DNA of 64,000 nucleotides from Legionella quinlivanii. Its GTDB lineage: Bacteria > Pseudomonadota > Gammaproteobacteria > Legionellales > Legionellaceae. The notes below the pieces were generated by a model. It saw nothing but the letters and a program-made list of their open reading frames with translations. It did no database searches and was not told where the DNA came from. The translations under genes were made by a program, and so were the position numbers. Of this stretch, positions 54,150 to 63,814 are shown one piece after another. The stretch spans positions 2,245,501 to 2,309,500 of the forward strand of contig NZ_UGOX01000001.1 in the NCBI RefSeq assembly GCF_900461555.1. The letters run 5' to 3'. How positions within the stretch are numbered: position 1 is the first letter of the stretch; the number at the start of each line of letters is the position of its first letter.

Positions 54150-54296
54150 AATAGCTAGAACACTGAATCCCGATTAAATGACAGGCTAACATTTCATTTG
54201 TCCATATTTTATACTGAAAACATTAATTGAATATTAAGTGCAGCATTGATAACCGAGCGGTTCTATTAACCAGTGTCTGACAGTCTATTCACAGAG

Positions 54297-54508
54297 TTAT
54301 CAACAGTTTTTGTGGATAAGTAAAAGCAGTTAATAACGTAAACGCGAGCTGAAAACCTTTATTGGCAAGGGTTTTTATAAACTGATGAGAAGTCGACAAG
54401 ATTGGGAATTGAAGCCGGAAGTATTTTATCCACAGGATAATAGGACCAAATAAACTCTCGGGAAGTGCATTCTACCTCTTTTTTTTTTGAAGAACCAGTC
54501 TTGACATT
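54297..54508. repeat. DnaA-box repeat element B
   Basis: Second copy of the element at 46558-46768: TTATCAACA (54297-54305, one mismatch to the consensus), GTTTT, TGTGGATAA (54311-54319), TTATCCACA (54426-54434) and the same 19-mer (54490-54508). First box to 19-mer is 193 bp here and 192 bp in element A; the DNA between the boxes has otherwise diverged. Confidence 0.8.
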
Positions 54509-54618
54509 AATCCAGGATTTTATTTCATATAGATTGCAACTTATGAAATTTATTAAGAAATAAAATTAAGAAATCAAAATAAGTCCCCTCTCCGTAAGAG
54601 TTTGAAGATCTAATCTCT

Positions 54619-54748
54619 GTCTTTGTGAACAACGTGAAGCAATCCAGATCGGAATTTGGACAAGGTAAGGACCTGGATTGCTTCGCTAACGCTAGCAAAG
54701 ACAGTTTTTTGCGTACCCATCTTCATTCACCTAACAATGCTGCGCGGG
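54619..54748. repeat. MITE-like palindromic element, copy 3
   Basis: Arms 54619-54647 and 54673-54702 match those of copies 1 and 2. The right flank (TTTTTTGCGTACC...CAATGCTGCGCGGGA) is the inverse of copy 2's left flank, so the element is inserted in the opposite orientation. Confidence 0.8.
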
Positions 54749-54809
54749 AAATGACCAGAATTTCTTAATTTAATATCAGTGTTGGTTATGATTTACCCAA
54801 GCTGAAATC

Positions 54810-56414
54810 TCAACTAGTCCCCAAATAATCCTGACCAAATTGCTCCAGATATCCCTGATAATTTCCTAAATAATTCTGCGCGCCATAACGTTCGGTTAAC
54901 ACAAGTACTCTTGTGGAGATTTTATCAATAAAGTGTCGATTGTGACTAACAAATAATACAGTGCCCGGGTACAGGCTTAAGGCATCAATTAAAGCATCAA
55001 TGGACTCCAGATCCAAATGATTGGTGGGTTCATCGAGAATGAGCACATTAGGCTTTTCCAGGATTATCTTCGCCATAACCAGGCGTGCAGATTCCCCTCC
55101 GCTGAGCATGGCAATTTTTTTATCCACATCCGTACCGCGAAATAAAACCTGGCCGAGGATATTGCGTATTTCCTGGGAGGTGGCTACCGCATTCGCTTCC
55201 ATCCATTGTAATATAGTCATCTCAGGATCTAATAAAGTACGGTAGTCTTGGGAAAAATACCCGACTGTTACCGTTTCACTCCATTCAAAGCGGCCATTAT
55301 CCGCAGAAAGCTCGTTCAAAAGAATTTTCAAGAGAGTGGATTTTCCAATACCATTAGGCCCAATAATGGCACATTTATCATTGCGATAAAGTGAAAAATC
55401 GACTTGATTTAATACTTTTTTCTCACCAAATGTTTTATGAATATTTTCAACATTAATAATCGATTTACCTGAAGGCCTTCGCTGCTGGAAATTAAAATAA
55501 GGCTTCTGGATATTGGAATCTTTTATTTCAACCAATTGAATGCGATCAATCATCTTTTGGCGAGAAGCGGCCTGAGCGGCTTTACTTGCTTTAGCACCAA
55601 AACGATCAACAAAGGTTTGCATCGCATTGATTTTCTTTTCCTGATTCTTTAACTCACTTTGTTTTAATACTAATTGTTCTTCTTTAGCAGCCACGAACTG
55701 ATCATAGTTTCCTGTATAATTGGATATCGTATCGTAGTCAATATCCAGAATATTGGTTGATACTGCATTCAGGAAACTGCGATCATGCGAAATGAAAATA
55801 AGCAGACCGGGAAAGGTTTTTAAAAATTGTTGCAGCCAGGCAATGGAAACGATATCCAGGTGGTTGGTGGGTTCATCCAATAACATAATATCCGGTTGCT
55901 GATACAGAACCTGGGCCAGCAATACTCTTAATTTATACCCCCCGGATAAGGCGCTTAGAGGCTTATCATGGTATTTTTCAGCAATTCCAAGACCCAGCAG
56001 CAAATTTTTGGCTGAATGTTCCGCCTCATAGCCATTATGATGCATCACAATTTCTTCAAGTTCACCAAGGCGGTATCCATCTTCTTCGGTAAAATCTTCT
56101 TTAGTGTATAATTTATTTTTTTCAGTGAGCGCATTCCATAAAACGGCGTTACCCTGGATCACCACATCGATAAGCCTGTCTTCTTCAAAACGAAAGTGAT
56201 CCTGCTTTAAAATACCGACATTCAAATTTTTTGCCTTTTCCACCGAACCTTGAACAGGCGTTTCTTCACCGGCAAGAATTTTTAAGAAGGTTGATTTACC
56301 TGTGCCATTAGCACCCACCACACCATAGCGCTGTGAGGGCAATAAAATTAAATCAACATCCTGGAACAGGGATTTTTTACCAAATACCATACTTAAACTG
56401 CGTACATCCAACAT
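54810..56414 (-). CDS. ABC-F ATPase, YbiT-like
   Basis: 534 residues, two ABC domains in one chain, no membrane helices. Domain 1: GANGTGKST, SALSGGYKLRVLLAQ, DIMLLDEPTNHLD. Domain 2: GPNGIGKST, AMLSGGESARLVMAK, VLILDEPTNHLD. The linker between them (about 240-310) is the charged helical arm that acts in the ribosome E site in EttA-like ABC-F proteins. Length and the linker pattern suit YbiT. Probably a ribosome-associated translation factor. The first of three minus-strand genes with RNA roles. Confidence 0.9.
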   Translation of the reverse strand: MLDVRSLSMVFGKKSLFQDVDLILLPSQRYGVVGANGTGKSTFLKILAGEETPVQGSVEKAKNLNVGILKQDHFRFEEDRLIDVVIQGNAVLWNALTEKNKLYTKEDFTEEDGYRLGELEEIVMHHNGYEAEHSAKNLLLGLGIAEKYHDKPLSALSGGYKLRVLLAQVLYQQPDIMLLDEPTNHLDIVSIAWLQQFLKTFPGLLIFISHDRSFLNAVSTNILDIDYDTISNYTGNYDQFVAAKEEQLVLKQSELKNQEKKINAMQTFVDRFGAKASKAAQAASRQKMIDRIQLVEIKDSNIQKPYFNFQQRRPSGKSIINVENIHKTFGEKKVLNQVDFSLYRNDKCAIIGPNGIGKSTLLKILLNELSADNGRFEWSETVTVGYFSQDYRTLLDPEMTILQWMEANAVATSQEIRNILGQVLFRGTDVDKKIAMLSGGESARLVMAKIILEKPNVLILDEPTNHLDLESIDALIDALSLYPGTVLFVSHNRHFIDKISTRVLVLTERYGAQNYLGNYQGYLEQFGQDYLGTS

Positions 56415-56433
56415 ACAAACGGCCCATCTTAAT

Positions 56434-56646
56434 TTAATCGATTACTTGTACCTGAGTGGCAAACTCGCCCCGTTCCCCTTTATTTAAGGTATACGAAACC
56501 CGCTGGCCAATGGCTAATTCTTTATAACCTGTGCTTTGAACTTCAGAGAAATGGACAAACACTTCCTGCTTATCCTTATCAGAAATCAGAAATCCATAGC
56601 CTTTAATTTTATTAAAACGCTGTAGTGTACCTGTTTGAGTCATCAT
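56434..56646 (-). CDS. Cold-shock domain protein
   Basis: 70 residues with the cold-shock RNA-binding fold: GTLQRFNKIKGYGFLISDKDKQEVFVHFSEVQ, close to the normal RNP1 KGYGFI and RNP2 VFVHF motifs (given in pieces: KGYGF at 15-19, VFVHFS at 29-34). Binds single-stranded nucleic acid. AAGGTAA precedes the ATG. It lies just after DbpA and before the ABC-F gene in the same direction, a plausible RNA-handling cluster. Confidence 0.92.
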   Translation of the reverse strand: MMTQTGTLQRFNKIKGYGFLISDKDKQEVFVHFSEVQSTGYKELAIGQRVSYTLNKGERGEFATQVQVID

Positions 56647-56658
56647 TTACCTTATCAT

Positions 56659-58080
56659 TTATGGCAGACGCTGTACGCCCACTTTTTTACCTTTTATTTT
56701 TCCTTTCTGGAACTGTTCAAAGGCTTTTCCCGCATGACTTTGCGCAATTGCTACATAAGAATGGGAGCTTAAAATATCAATTTTACCAATTGCTTCTGCC
56801 TTTAATCCAGCATCTTTAGTTAAGGCGCCCAATATATCACCCGGTCGAATTTTATCCTTTCTCCCTGCCATAAGACGTAATGTTACCATTCCTGGAAGCA
56901 GATCAGAGACAGCGGAGGAAGTTAACTCATCCATTCCTCCCCAAACCATTTCTTTTGCCATGAGCTCTTCAATAGCGCATAAGCGCCCGGCATCTTTAGG
57001 TGTCGTTATACTTAAAGCCAAACCTTTACACCCCGCTCGTCCTGTACGTCCAATACGATGAATATGAACTTCCGCTTCAAAAGCGAGCTCATAATTAATA
57101 ACGGCAGGCAGCTCTTTGATATCCAAACCTCGTGCAGCAACATCTGTCGCAACCAAAATAGAGCGGCTTCCATTGCTAAACTGAATAATCGCCTGATCCC
57201 GCTCTGCCTGTTCCAAATCGCCATTAATAACCGCAGCGCTAAAGCCTTCATGATTGAGTTCTGCGGCTAACTCCTGCGTTTTTTCCTTGGTATTACAGAA
57301 AATTAATGTGGAAGCTGGCCGATAATGAGTCAATAGTTTCTTTAATAGAGAATATTTGTCGTTTGGGCTGGATACTTCAAAAAATAGCTGCTCAATATCC
57401 TGTACACGCTCCTGCTCCTCTGCTTTTATTTCATGAGGATGGCGCATAAATTCCTGAGCCAGCTGTTTAATAAGCGGTGTAAAGGTTGCGGAAAATAATA
57501 ATGTCTGTCTTTTTGACGGACAGTACGAAAGTATTTGCTTTAAGGAATCCACAAATCCCATATCCAGCATTCGATCCGCTTCATCTAAAACAAGGGTATT
57601 CAGATGAGCCATGCTCAGGGTTTTTTGGTCTAAATGCTTTTGAACCCGGCCTGGTGTGCCCACAATGATATGCGCTCCATGTCGTAAGGAGTCATATTGC
57701 GGTTTAATCGGGGTACCTCCGGAAAGATTTAAAATCTTGATATTCGGTAAAAGTCTGGCAAGACGCCTCAGAACCTGACTGACTTGTTCGGCCAGTTCGC
57801 GTGTAGGGCAAAGAATTAATGCCTGAGTTATTACTCGCTCAATTTTTAAATGATTGAGTACACCCAAACCAAAGGCGACTGTTTTGCCGCTGCCGGTTTG
57901 TGCCTGTGCAATTACATCCGCTCTATTCAGCAGCAAGGGCAAACTCTGTGCTTGAATAGCGGTCATTTGAGTAAAATTTAATGAAAGAAGGTTGTCAGAT
58001 AATTCTTTTCGTAAAACTAAAGAAGAAAAAGATAACTCCTCTTTCCAGGCAGGGAGTACTTTTTCTGAGCTAATATCCAT
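56659..58080 (-). CDS. dbpA: DEAD-box RNA helicase DbpA
   Basis: About 473 residues from ATG 58080 (an upstream ATG at 58122 is possible, neither has a clear ribosome site). Motifs: Q in MTAIQAQSLP, AQTGSGKT, PTRELAEQ, GTPGRV, VLDEADRMLD, SATF, then the second domain with STLIFCNTKEKTQELA, VATDVAARGLDI and HRIGRTGRAG. The C-terminal 90 residues (RLMAGRKDKIRPGDILGALTKDAGL) form the RNA-recognition domain that in E. coli DbpA binds 23S rRNA hairpin 92. ATP-dependent ribosome assembly helicase. Confidence 0.93.
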   Translation of the reverse strand: MDISSEKVLPAWKEELSFSSLVLRKELSDNLLSLNFTQMTAIQAQSLPLLLNRADVIAQAQTGSGKTVAFGLGVLNHLKIERVITQALILCPTRELAEQVSQVLRRLARLLPNIKILNLSGGTPIKPQYDSLRHGAHIIVGTPGRVQKHLDQKTLSMAHLNTLVLDEADRMLDMGFVDSLKQILSYCPSKRQTLLFSATFTPLIKQLAQEFMRHPHEIKAEEQERVQDIEQLFFEVSSPNDKYSLLKKLLTHYRPASTLIFCNTKEKTQELAAELNHEGFSAAVINGDLEQAERDQAIIQFSNGSRSILVATDVAARGLDIKELPAVINYELAFEAEVHIHRIGRTGRAGCKGLALSITTPKDAGRLCAIEELMAKEMVWGGMDELTSSAVSDLLPGMVTLRLMAGRKDKIRPGDILGALTKDAGLKAEAIGKIDILSSHSYVAIAQSHAGKAFEQFQKGKIKGKKVGVQRLP

Positions 58081-58363
58081 TTTGGAAGAAGTGCCGATCG
58101 TAAACGAAGCACATAATACCATAAATCAGCAGATGATTGAATCAATCATTCTAATTTGTAGACAGACTTAGTCGATATTTAAGAAATAACGCGTCGTTTT
58201 AAGTTCTCCAGTTCGTTTCAGAATATTCTTTTTCACTAAGTCATTTAAATCTCTGAACGATTGTCAATAATTGCCACACAAGTTGTCAACTTTATAAATT
58301 ATGAATATGATAAGCTAACCGTAGAGGCAAGTTAATTAGACTCAGCATTCTCAGATTAATTGT

Positions 58364-59302
58364 ATGAATCCCAATGAAAATATAGCCGCAAGCGTAGTGG
58401 CCTCCTTGGTGAATGAAAAAGTATTCTCTTCAATTAGACTGGCAACAGGTGATCAGCATTTTGTTTATGCAGTTAAGACCTTAGATGCAGAGTATGTTCT
58501 GAGGATGACGAAGGAAACTAATAGAAAGCACTTCATCTCCGCAATATATTGGCAGGAAAAATTGATTCCCCTAGGCGTGCCTCTGGCTAAATTTATCAGC
58601 AGCGATTTGGATGGAGAATATTCCCCATTCCCTGCTTTACTAATGATGCGTTTGGCTGGTGATGATTTATGCAATGTCTATTCGGGATTAAGCAATTCAG
58701 ATAAGAAAAACCTGGCTAAGGAAATGGTGGCAATTCAGAACTGCACAAAGGTACTGCCGGAAGGCTCAAGCTTTGGGATAAGCCAGAGCTATGAAGACAG
58801 GACTGATTTTGAAACATGGTATGACTTTTTGATGCAGCGTTTGCATTTATTCAAGGATATTATCAGCAAGCAGAATATTTTTGATGCAGCTAATGTATCA
58901 AAAGCTATTTCTATTGCCATCGATATGAAAAAAGACTTTCTAGCAATTAAAGCAACTCCATTTTTATGGGATGCCAGCGAGAGAAACGTACTGGTTCATC
59001 AGGGAAAAATTTCAGGGATTGTCGATGTCGATGAGGTTTGTTTTGGCGATCCATTGTTTGTTCTTGGGCTCACCTATGCTGCATTGGAAAATGATGGACA
59101 GGATACCTTATACACTGATTACTGGGCTGAAGCCTTGGAATTGAGTCAAAAAGCAAAATTACGTCTTGAATTTTATCGTCTGTTTTACACCATTGTCTTT
59201 ATGCGTAAGCATTCCATGACAACCGCAAATAACCAGACAATTGTTTTTCATGTCGATAGGCTGAAGAATATGTTTAATCAATCGTTGAAACGGTTACTAT
59301 GA
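58364..59302 (+). CDS. APH-family kinase
   Basis: 312 residues of the aminoglycoside/choline kinase-like fold. Nucleotide lysine region LRMTKETNRKHF; catalytic loop LWDASERNVLVHQG, where Asp and Asn of the HxDxxxxN motif are kept but His is replaced; metal Asp in IVDVDEVCFGDP (IDxE). The substrate is unknown; antibiotic, choline or a host metabolite are all possible. The stop overlaps the convergent metallo-beta-lactamase-fold gene by 25 bp. Confidence 0.82.
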   Translation: MNPNENIAASVVASLVNEKVFSSIRLATGDQHFVYAVKTLDAEYVLRMTKETNRKHFISAIYWQEKLIPLGVPLAKFISSDLDGEYSPFPALLMMRLAGDDLCNVYSGLSNSDKKNLAKEMVAIQNCTKVLPEGSSFGISQSYEDRTDFETWYDFLMQRLHLFKDIISKQNIFDAANVSKAISIAIDMKKDFLAIKATPFLWDASERNVLVHQGKISGIVDVDEVCFGDPLFVLGLTYAALENDGQDTLYTDYWAEALELSQKAKLRLEFYRLFYTIVFMRKHSMTTANNQTIVFHVDRLKNMFNQSLKRLL

Positions 59303-60339
59303 AATCCCTGAAATTTAAATAGAGATTTTTCTAAATTTTCGCCTTCAGGGAGAATACCAAAATCACGTAATTTGCTTAACACCATCAGCGTATTAAATAT
59401 AGGATTTGGATTGCCGGTCTTCGCAAGCGATTTTAGTTGTTCTGAACGATCGAGATGGTATTGGATCTCTTTAAAAGTAAGCCCCTTTGAATGTTTAAGT
59501 AAAAGCCCTCTTAAGGTATTTTCATACACATAATGAGCGTTAATCAATTCTTCTAATTTTATCTTTGCTTGTTCCTGATTATAAACCTGGAAAGAATGTC
59601 CATCAGTCATGGATTTAATGGATCCCTCATTCAACATAGACAATACTTTGGTATGCGATTCAAGTGATTTTAGATGATCACAATCATGAAATAGATTGCA
59701 ATAACCGTTTGTTTCATCTCCCATATGAATATGGGAAATTTCAGGTAAATAGACAATAACATGTCCGCGTGTATGCCCTTCCGATCTAAGAACATACAGC
59801 CCTTCATCAAATTTCCAACCTGACCAATAAATATGGCCAATTGTTATATTGTGAGAAGGCAGGCTTTCCAAAACATTTAAATGTTGGGTATTAGCATGTA
59901 CTGGTTCAAAAAATTTCAACAATTCATCAACTCGTTTTTCTGGATTAAATCCTTTCGCCATAAACATCATAATATTCTTAAAGTTCTGAATAAAATAATT
60001 ACGATTGTTTTGCATCAGTGTTAAATCATGTGCAGAAATATAATGATACTTTTCAAAGGCCTCAATTTGATCAATGACAATATTATTACCCACATGATCG
60101 ATATGGCCGTGTGTATTAACCAGGATTAGCCTATTAACCGGTTGCAGCAAAGCACATTTGTCCAACAGAATTTGGCGAAAATCAGGCAATGCGCCAGTAT
60201 CAATGAGATAAAGTGTATCTCCTTTTTTATACACGATGGCATTGGCTACATCGGCTTGTTTTCTCTCAAGATCAAGATGACGGCCTATAATCAAAAAATA
60301 CTGCTTGGCCAATTCAACACTATCCAGATATTTAAGCAT
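59278..60339 (-). CDS. Metallo-beta-lactamase-fold hydrolase
   Basis: 353 residues with the HxHxDH signature in VNTHGHIDHVGNN, a further His in RSEGHTRGHVIVYLPE and Asp in HIHMGDETNG; AAGGAG is upstream of ATG. The C-terminal 100 residues are helical (LEELINAHYVYENTLRGLLLKHS, a partner-binding or HTH-like region). Similar to lactonase/glyoxalase-II type hydrolases; substrate unknown. Tail-to-tail with the APH-type kinase, so antisense effects on both 3' ends are possible. Confidence 0.87.
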   Translation of the reverse strand: MLKYLDSVELAKQYFLIIGRHLDLERKQADVANAIVYKKGDTLYLIDTGALPDFRQILLDKCALLQPVNRLILVNTHGHIDHVGNNIVIDQIEAFEKYHYISAHDLTLMQNNRNYFIQNFKNIMMFMAKGFNPEKRVDELLKFFEPVHANTQHLNVLESLPSHNITIGHIYWSGWKFDEGLYVLRSEGHTRGHVIVYLPEISHIHMGDETNGYCNLFHDCDHLKSLESHTKVLSMLNEGSIKSMTDGHSFQVYNQEQAKIKLEELINAHYVYENTLRGLLLKHSKGLTFKEIQYHLDRSEQLKSLAKTGNPNPIFNTLMVLSKLRDFGILPEGENLEKSLFKFQGFHSNRFND

Positions 60340-60406
60340 AATGAACTCCTTTTCTCATATGCTTAGTATATACTGGAACGCAATGAGATTCCCTTTAGTC
60401 TGATTA

Positions 60407-61654
60407 TCAGTATTTAATGGATTGCTTTATTTTTTCAAGGCTTTCCAAATTAAAAGTTTCCGAAGCGGCATGGCGTTTTTTTAATAAAAAATCCCTTGCT
60501 TCAGTTAGTTTAAAAAACGCATCTTTTGCTTCTGGCCTGGAATTTTTATCTGGATGAACTCGTCTGGCTAACTTGCGATAGGCCTGTTCGATTTGCGTAG
60601 GTTTTGCATCAGTAGAGAGATTCAACGCCTGGAAAAAAAGAATTTTTGTACTGGCTGTTGAAAATGCGCTTACTTCGTTTTTAGCAACCACCAGCGATTT
60701 CTGACATTCAATTTCTGTCGCGCTGGTTTGGAGTCTTTGGATTAGCTGCTCGGCCAAACGATGTATTCCGGATTCTTTTTTATCAGCAAACACCCTGTCG
60801 AGTGACTCTGTAAATTGATTAATGCAGGTTAAAGCCTCTGCTAAAGTGAGATGCTTCAGGTATTCTTTTTTTAATAAAATCCAATGACTAAAAACCTTGA
60901 TTTTTCCCTCCATCACAAGGTCATTTTTCAGTTCATCCAGGGATAGGTCCTCTCGCGTCATTGGATGACTCTTATCCTTATCAAGCCAGTTTAGCAAAGC
61001 ATTGCGGTTGAATCGTTCGGGACTATTCTTTGCATAAACCGGCGTTCCATCAATAATCATCAGGGTAATGGGACAAGTGTACTGTCTGGGGATCCATTCG
61101 CTTAAGATCCCCTGTGCTTCCAGAACAGTATGCAATTGGTCAGTGATGATTCGAGCAGGGGCTGACTGAACATTTCCAGATTGAATAAATGGAGGTGCGT
61201 CAAGAAAAAAAATTTGCACGTCAACTTCACGGCGATACTGAATATGAGTCAGAATGCGTAAAATAAGCTCTGAAGTTAAGCGTCTATTTTCTGAAAGAGC
61301 TCGCGAATCAAAAAGAAGATCGCTAGCGAGTACATGCTGTAATCCATTCGGAGATATATTGGGTGCTCGATGGCTGAGAGTGCGCTCTACAAGCTGGTTC
61401 AACTGCCGGTTGGCCGGAATTCGTAGCGATGGTACCGACAAGATAAAGTTGAAACCAAGTTCCCAAAGAGCAATCTTAAATAGTGAGGAGAAGATGTTTG
61501 GTAAACCACTGTGATCCATCAATATACTGACTGCCCAGTACGATAGCAAATAACTAAAAAAGCGAAATGCCAACCTTCCTAGTAAGTCATTATACCGAAA
61601 GTATGAGGAAAATCGACGCCAGAAAAGTAACAAATCTTCAAGAAACTCCATCAT
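60407..61654 (-). CDS. Membrane protein with U-box and J-domain, effector candidate
   Basis: About 415 residues (ATG 61654; a GTG at 61663 gives 418, used for numbering here). Two hydrophobic segments (about 30-50 and 58-80). Residues 191-250 match a U-box: YTCPITLMIIDGTPVY, then FNRNALLNWLDKDKSHPMTREDLSLDEL, keeping the CPIT loop, the Trp and the P-x-T core used for E2 binding. Residues 342-395 are a J-domain: LSTDAKPTQIEQAYRKLARR, HPD (370-372), AFFKLTEARDFLL. U-boxes are E3 ubiquitin ligases (Legionella LubX, GobX), J-domains stimulate Hsp70. A host-targeted ligase coupled to Hsp70, like eukaryotic CHIP, is inferred. Confidence 0.85.
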   Translation of the reverse strand: MMEFLEDLLLFWRRFSSYFRYNDLLGRLAFRFFSYLLSYWAVSILMDHSGLPNIFSSLFKIALWELGFNFILSVPSLRIPANRQLNQLVERTLSHRAPNISPNGLQHVLASDLLFDSRALSENRRLTSELILRILTHIQYRREVDVQIFFLDAPPFIQSGNVQSAPARIITDQLHTVLEAQGILSEWIPRQYTCPITLMIIDGTPVYAKNSPERFNRNALLNWLDKDKSHPMTREDLSLDELKNDLVMEGKIKVFSHWILLKKEYLKHLTLAEALTCINQFTESLDRVFADKKESGIHRLAEQLIQRLQTSATEIECQKSLVVAKNEVSAFSTASTKILFFQALNLSTDAKPTQIEQAYRKLARRVHPDKNSRPEAKDAFFKLTEARDFLLKKRHAASETFNLESLEKIKQSIKY

Positions 61655-61663
61655 ACCACGCAC

Positions 61664-62024
61664 AGCTCATTCACAATGTTTTTAATTTTGCCATACTTCT
61701 TTTTGAATATTCAACGATTTGTTCATAAACAGAAAATAAGCTTGTTATTACAAGGCTGGGAAATTGTTGCTTGCATCCTTACACAAAATAAATTTAGTCA
61801 GGCGCAATTGAAATGAATCATAATGAACAACTGGTTATTTTAAATAAAGCCCCTGGCTGGGACATCTGGCCTGACCTAATTGCACCAAAGGACAATAGCC
61901 CCTCTCATTATTCTGCCGTATAATTGAGCATGCAAATCAAAAATAACAGAACAAGCTCCTTTTTTTGAATTATTTATTCATCAATTTGAGTCAATGTGAA
62001 TTATATATAGGTTAATAGTGAGAA
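61664..62024. other. 361-bp intergenic region, no feature identified
   Basis: Between two divergent genes. A 36-codon open frame (61813-61923) exists but has no ribosome site or recognisable product. Promoters for both flanking genes should lie here; none is clear enough to place. Confidence 0.6.
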
Positions 62025-63716
62025 ATGCCAGCTAATTTATTAGAGCAATATTATAATAAAATCATTAATAATGAATTATCAGATACGGATCTTCTGAATG
62101 CAAAAGGTCAACTCGAGCATCAGGAACATGAAGATCTGAAACGGTTTGAATTTGTTTTAAATGGGGTCATTGCCTATATTGATACGCATCCTGATGCAAT
62201 CCCCTCTCTCTGCCCCGACCATCCAACGCATAGCGAATATAGAGAAATCCTAAAAAAAAAGATGATTGAGCAGCGTTCATTTTGCCTAGATGTATGTCAG
62301 CGTTTTAATGATAAAATAGCGGCATTATTGTTTATTCTGGATAGCAATCCGTTTTACAAAACCCATCTTTATCAAACGAAAAAATTTGATACATCTCTGA
62401 TGGAACTCCAGACCGTATTTCAAGGCCTGGTATTAAACAATATACAAGATTTAAATGTTGGGCAATTTGACTATTTTGTTATGGAAGGAATTTATGTATT
62501 GACCCGGATGAGTAGAGATCTTGTGGGGTACGATGATACAATGTTCACAGGAATCCCCACGAGAGCCTTTCACTGGCAATCATACACCAGTTTTAAAATA
62601 AACAGAGAGAGGAATGCCCCTTTAGATTACGAACTTGTAAAGAAAACACAAACCATATTATTCCAGCTTCGTGCGCTTATCCACGGCAAAAATTCAGCAT
62701 TGCGTTTAGAAAGTACTGACAAGGGCAGGATAGATTTGAATCAGCGCCCGATGTTTTCAATGCGCACTGTTTTTTTTGGCAAGACTTCTCAAGGACCAGT
62801 AGTTCAGGATCCGGTGGTCACTCATAGATCTCTCTTGTTCTCGGGCAGCACCTCATCTGGTGAACAATCAAATTCGGCTTTATTCCTTGCTAAATATTAC
62901 CTGAGTTTGGGAAAAAAAGTGCTCACATTGAACGATGAATTTGACAGTGACATTCAATTTGAAGCCAGAAATAAATTTATCCAGTCTGGGGTTTATCTTG
63001 AGCACTTTCTCAATCTAAGTTTTCGTCAGGAATACACTGTTATGTCCCAGCTTAAATTAAATGAAGTAAGAGATAGAATTTATGAATATAAATATAAAGA
63101 CATTCATGGCAGTCATTCGCAAATTGAGTTCAGTAATTTTAATCTGCCATTACAATTTTATGAAAATATTTTAGAAAAGCTGCGACATGAGTTTTCTGTC
63201 GATGATTTAATCAGAATTAGAAGCACTATTGTTGAATTATCTTTATTAAAAGACCATGTGAGCGGTCATCTCGAATTAAGCAGAGAACAATACAATCAAA
63301 TTGCAGGAAACTATCCCTACTTCATTGCAAAAGAGATCTGCGAAATGATGGGGTTGAAAAAACTTAATTCTGATTTTAGTAGGTTTTATTTACAAGACCA
63401 GCCTTTGATTAAGGAAGAAATACTCGAGTGCCTAGTCCGGGGTTATCAATTTACTCACACGATGCCTTTGAACGAAAGATCAACATTTCGATATGAGCTG
63501 AGAGGAATGATAAAAGATGTTGAGGCGCTGCCAGTTACTAAAAAAGACCTTGAACGCTTTGTTAACCTCCAAACCACAAAAGAATTCCAATGGTTCAGAT
63601 GGGCTATTTATAATGGTGGCAAACCTGCCATTGCCCCCCCTACTTGCTCAAACTCTCTGCCGGAGTTGGATAGCGAACTCTCGGAATTTGTATTGCTTTC
63701 CACCTCTCCTCAATGA
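62025..63716 (+). CDS. Hypothetical large protein, effector candidate
   Basis: 563 residues without signal peptide or membrane segment. Mostly helical at both ends; the middle (about 250-310) contains SLLFSGSTSSGEQSNSALFL, a Gly/Ser loop vaguely like a nucleotide-binding loop but without the conserved Lys, so it is not called a P-loop. C-terminus: SNSLPELDSELSEFVLLSTS, acidic and hydrophobic, as in many Dot/Icm substrates. Family unknown. Confidence 0.65.
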   Translation: MPANLLEQYYNKIINNELSDTDLLNAKGQLEHQEHEDLKRFEFVLNGVIAYIDTHPDAIPSLCPDHPTHSEYREILKKKMIEQRSFCLDVCQRFNDKIAALLFILDSNPFYKTHLYQTKKFDTSLMELQTVFQGLVLNNIQDLNVGQFDYFVMEGIYVLTRMSRDLVGYDDTMFTGIPTRAFHWQSYTSFKINRERNAPLDYELVKKTQTILFQLRALIHGKNSALRLESTDKGRIDLNQRPMFSMRTVFFGKTSQGPVVQDPVVTHRSLLFSGSTSSGEQSNSALFLAKYYLSLGKKVLTLNDEFDSDIQFEARNKFIQSGVYLEHFLNLSFRQEYTVMSQLKLNEVRDRIYEYKYKDIHGSHSQIEFSNFNLPLQFYENILEKLRHEFSVDDLIRIRSTIVELSLLKDHVSGHLELSREQYNQIAGNYPYFIAKEICEMMGLKKLNSDFSRFYLQDQPLIKEEILECLVRGYQFTHTMPLNERSTFRYELRGMIKDVEALPVTKKDLERFVNLQTTKEFQWFRWAIYNGGKPAIAPPTCSNSLPELDSELSEFVLLSTSPQ

Positions 63717-63814
63717 CCAATCAAAAGTACTATAATTTAATCAATAAGGATAATTTGTTAACCACCATCATATCAGGAATTTGTCCTGCCATGAGGTCGT
63801 TACAGGAAGCTGAG

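Larger units (their letters stand above)
54150..54809. other. 660-bp intergenic region with DnaA-box element B and MITE copy 3
   Basis: No gene is seen between the hypothetical protein and the ABC-F gene. It holds element B (54297-54508) and a MITE-like palindrome (54619-54748), with an AT-rich stretch between them. Confidence 0.8.

Noticed and set aside
61813-61923. 36-codon open frame as a small gene.
   Set aside because: No ribosome site and no recognisable product; it lies in a promoter-like gap.
62025-63716. SLLFSGSTSSGEQSN as a P-loop NTPase.
   Set aside because: No GKS/GKT lysine and no following Walker B pattern.
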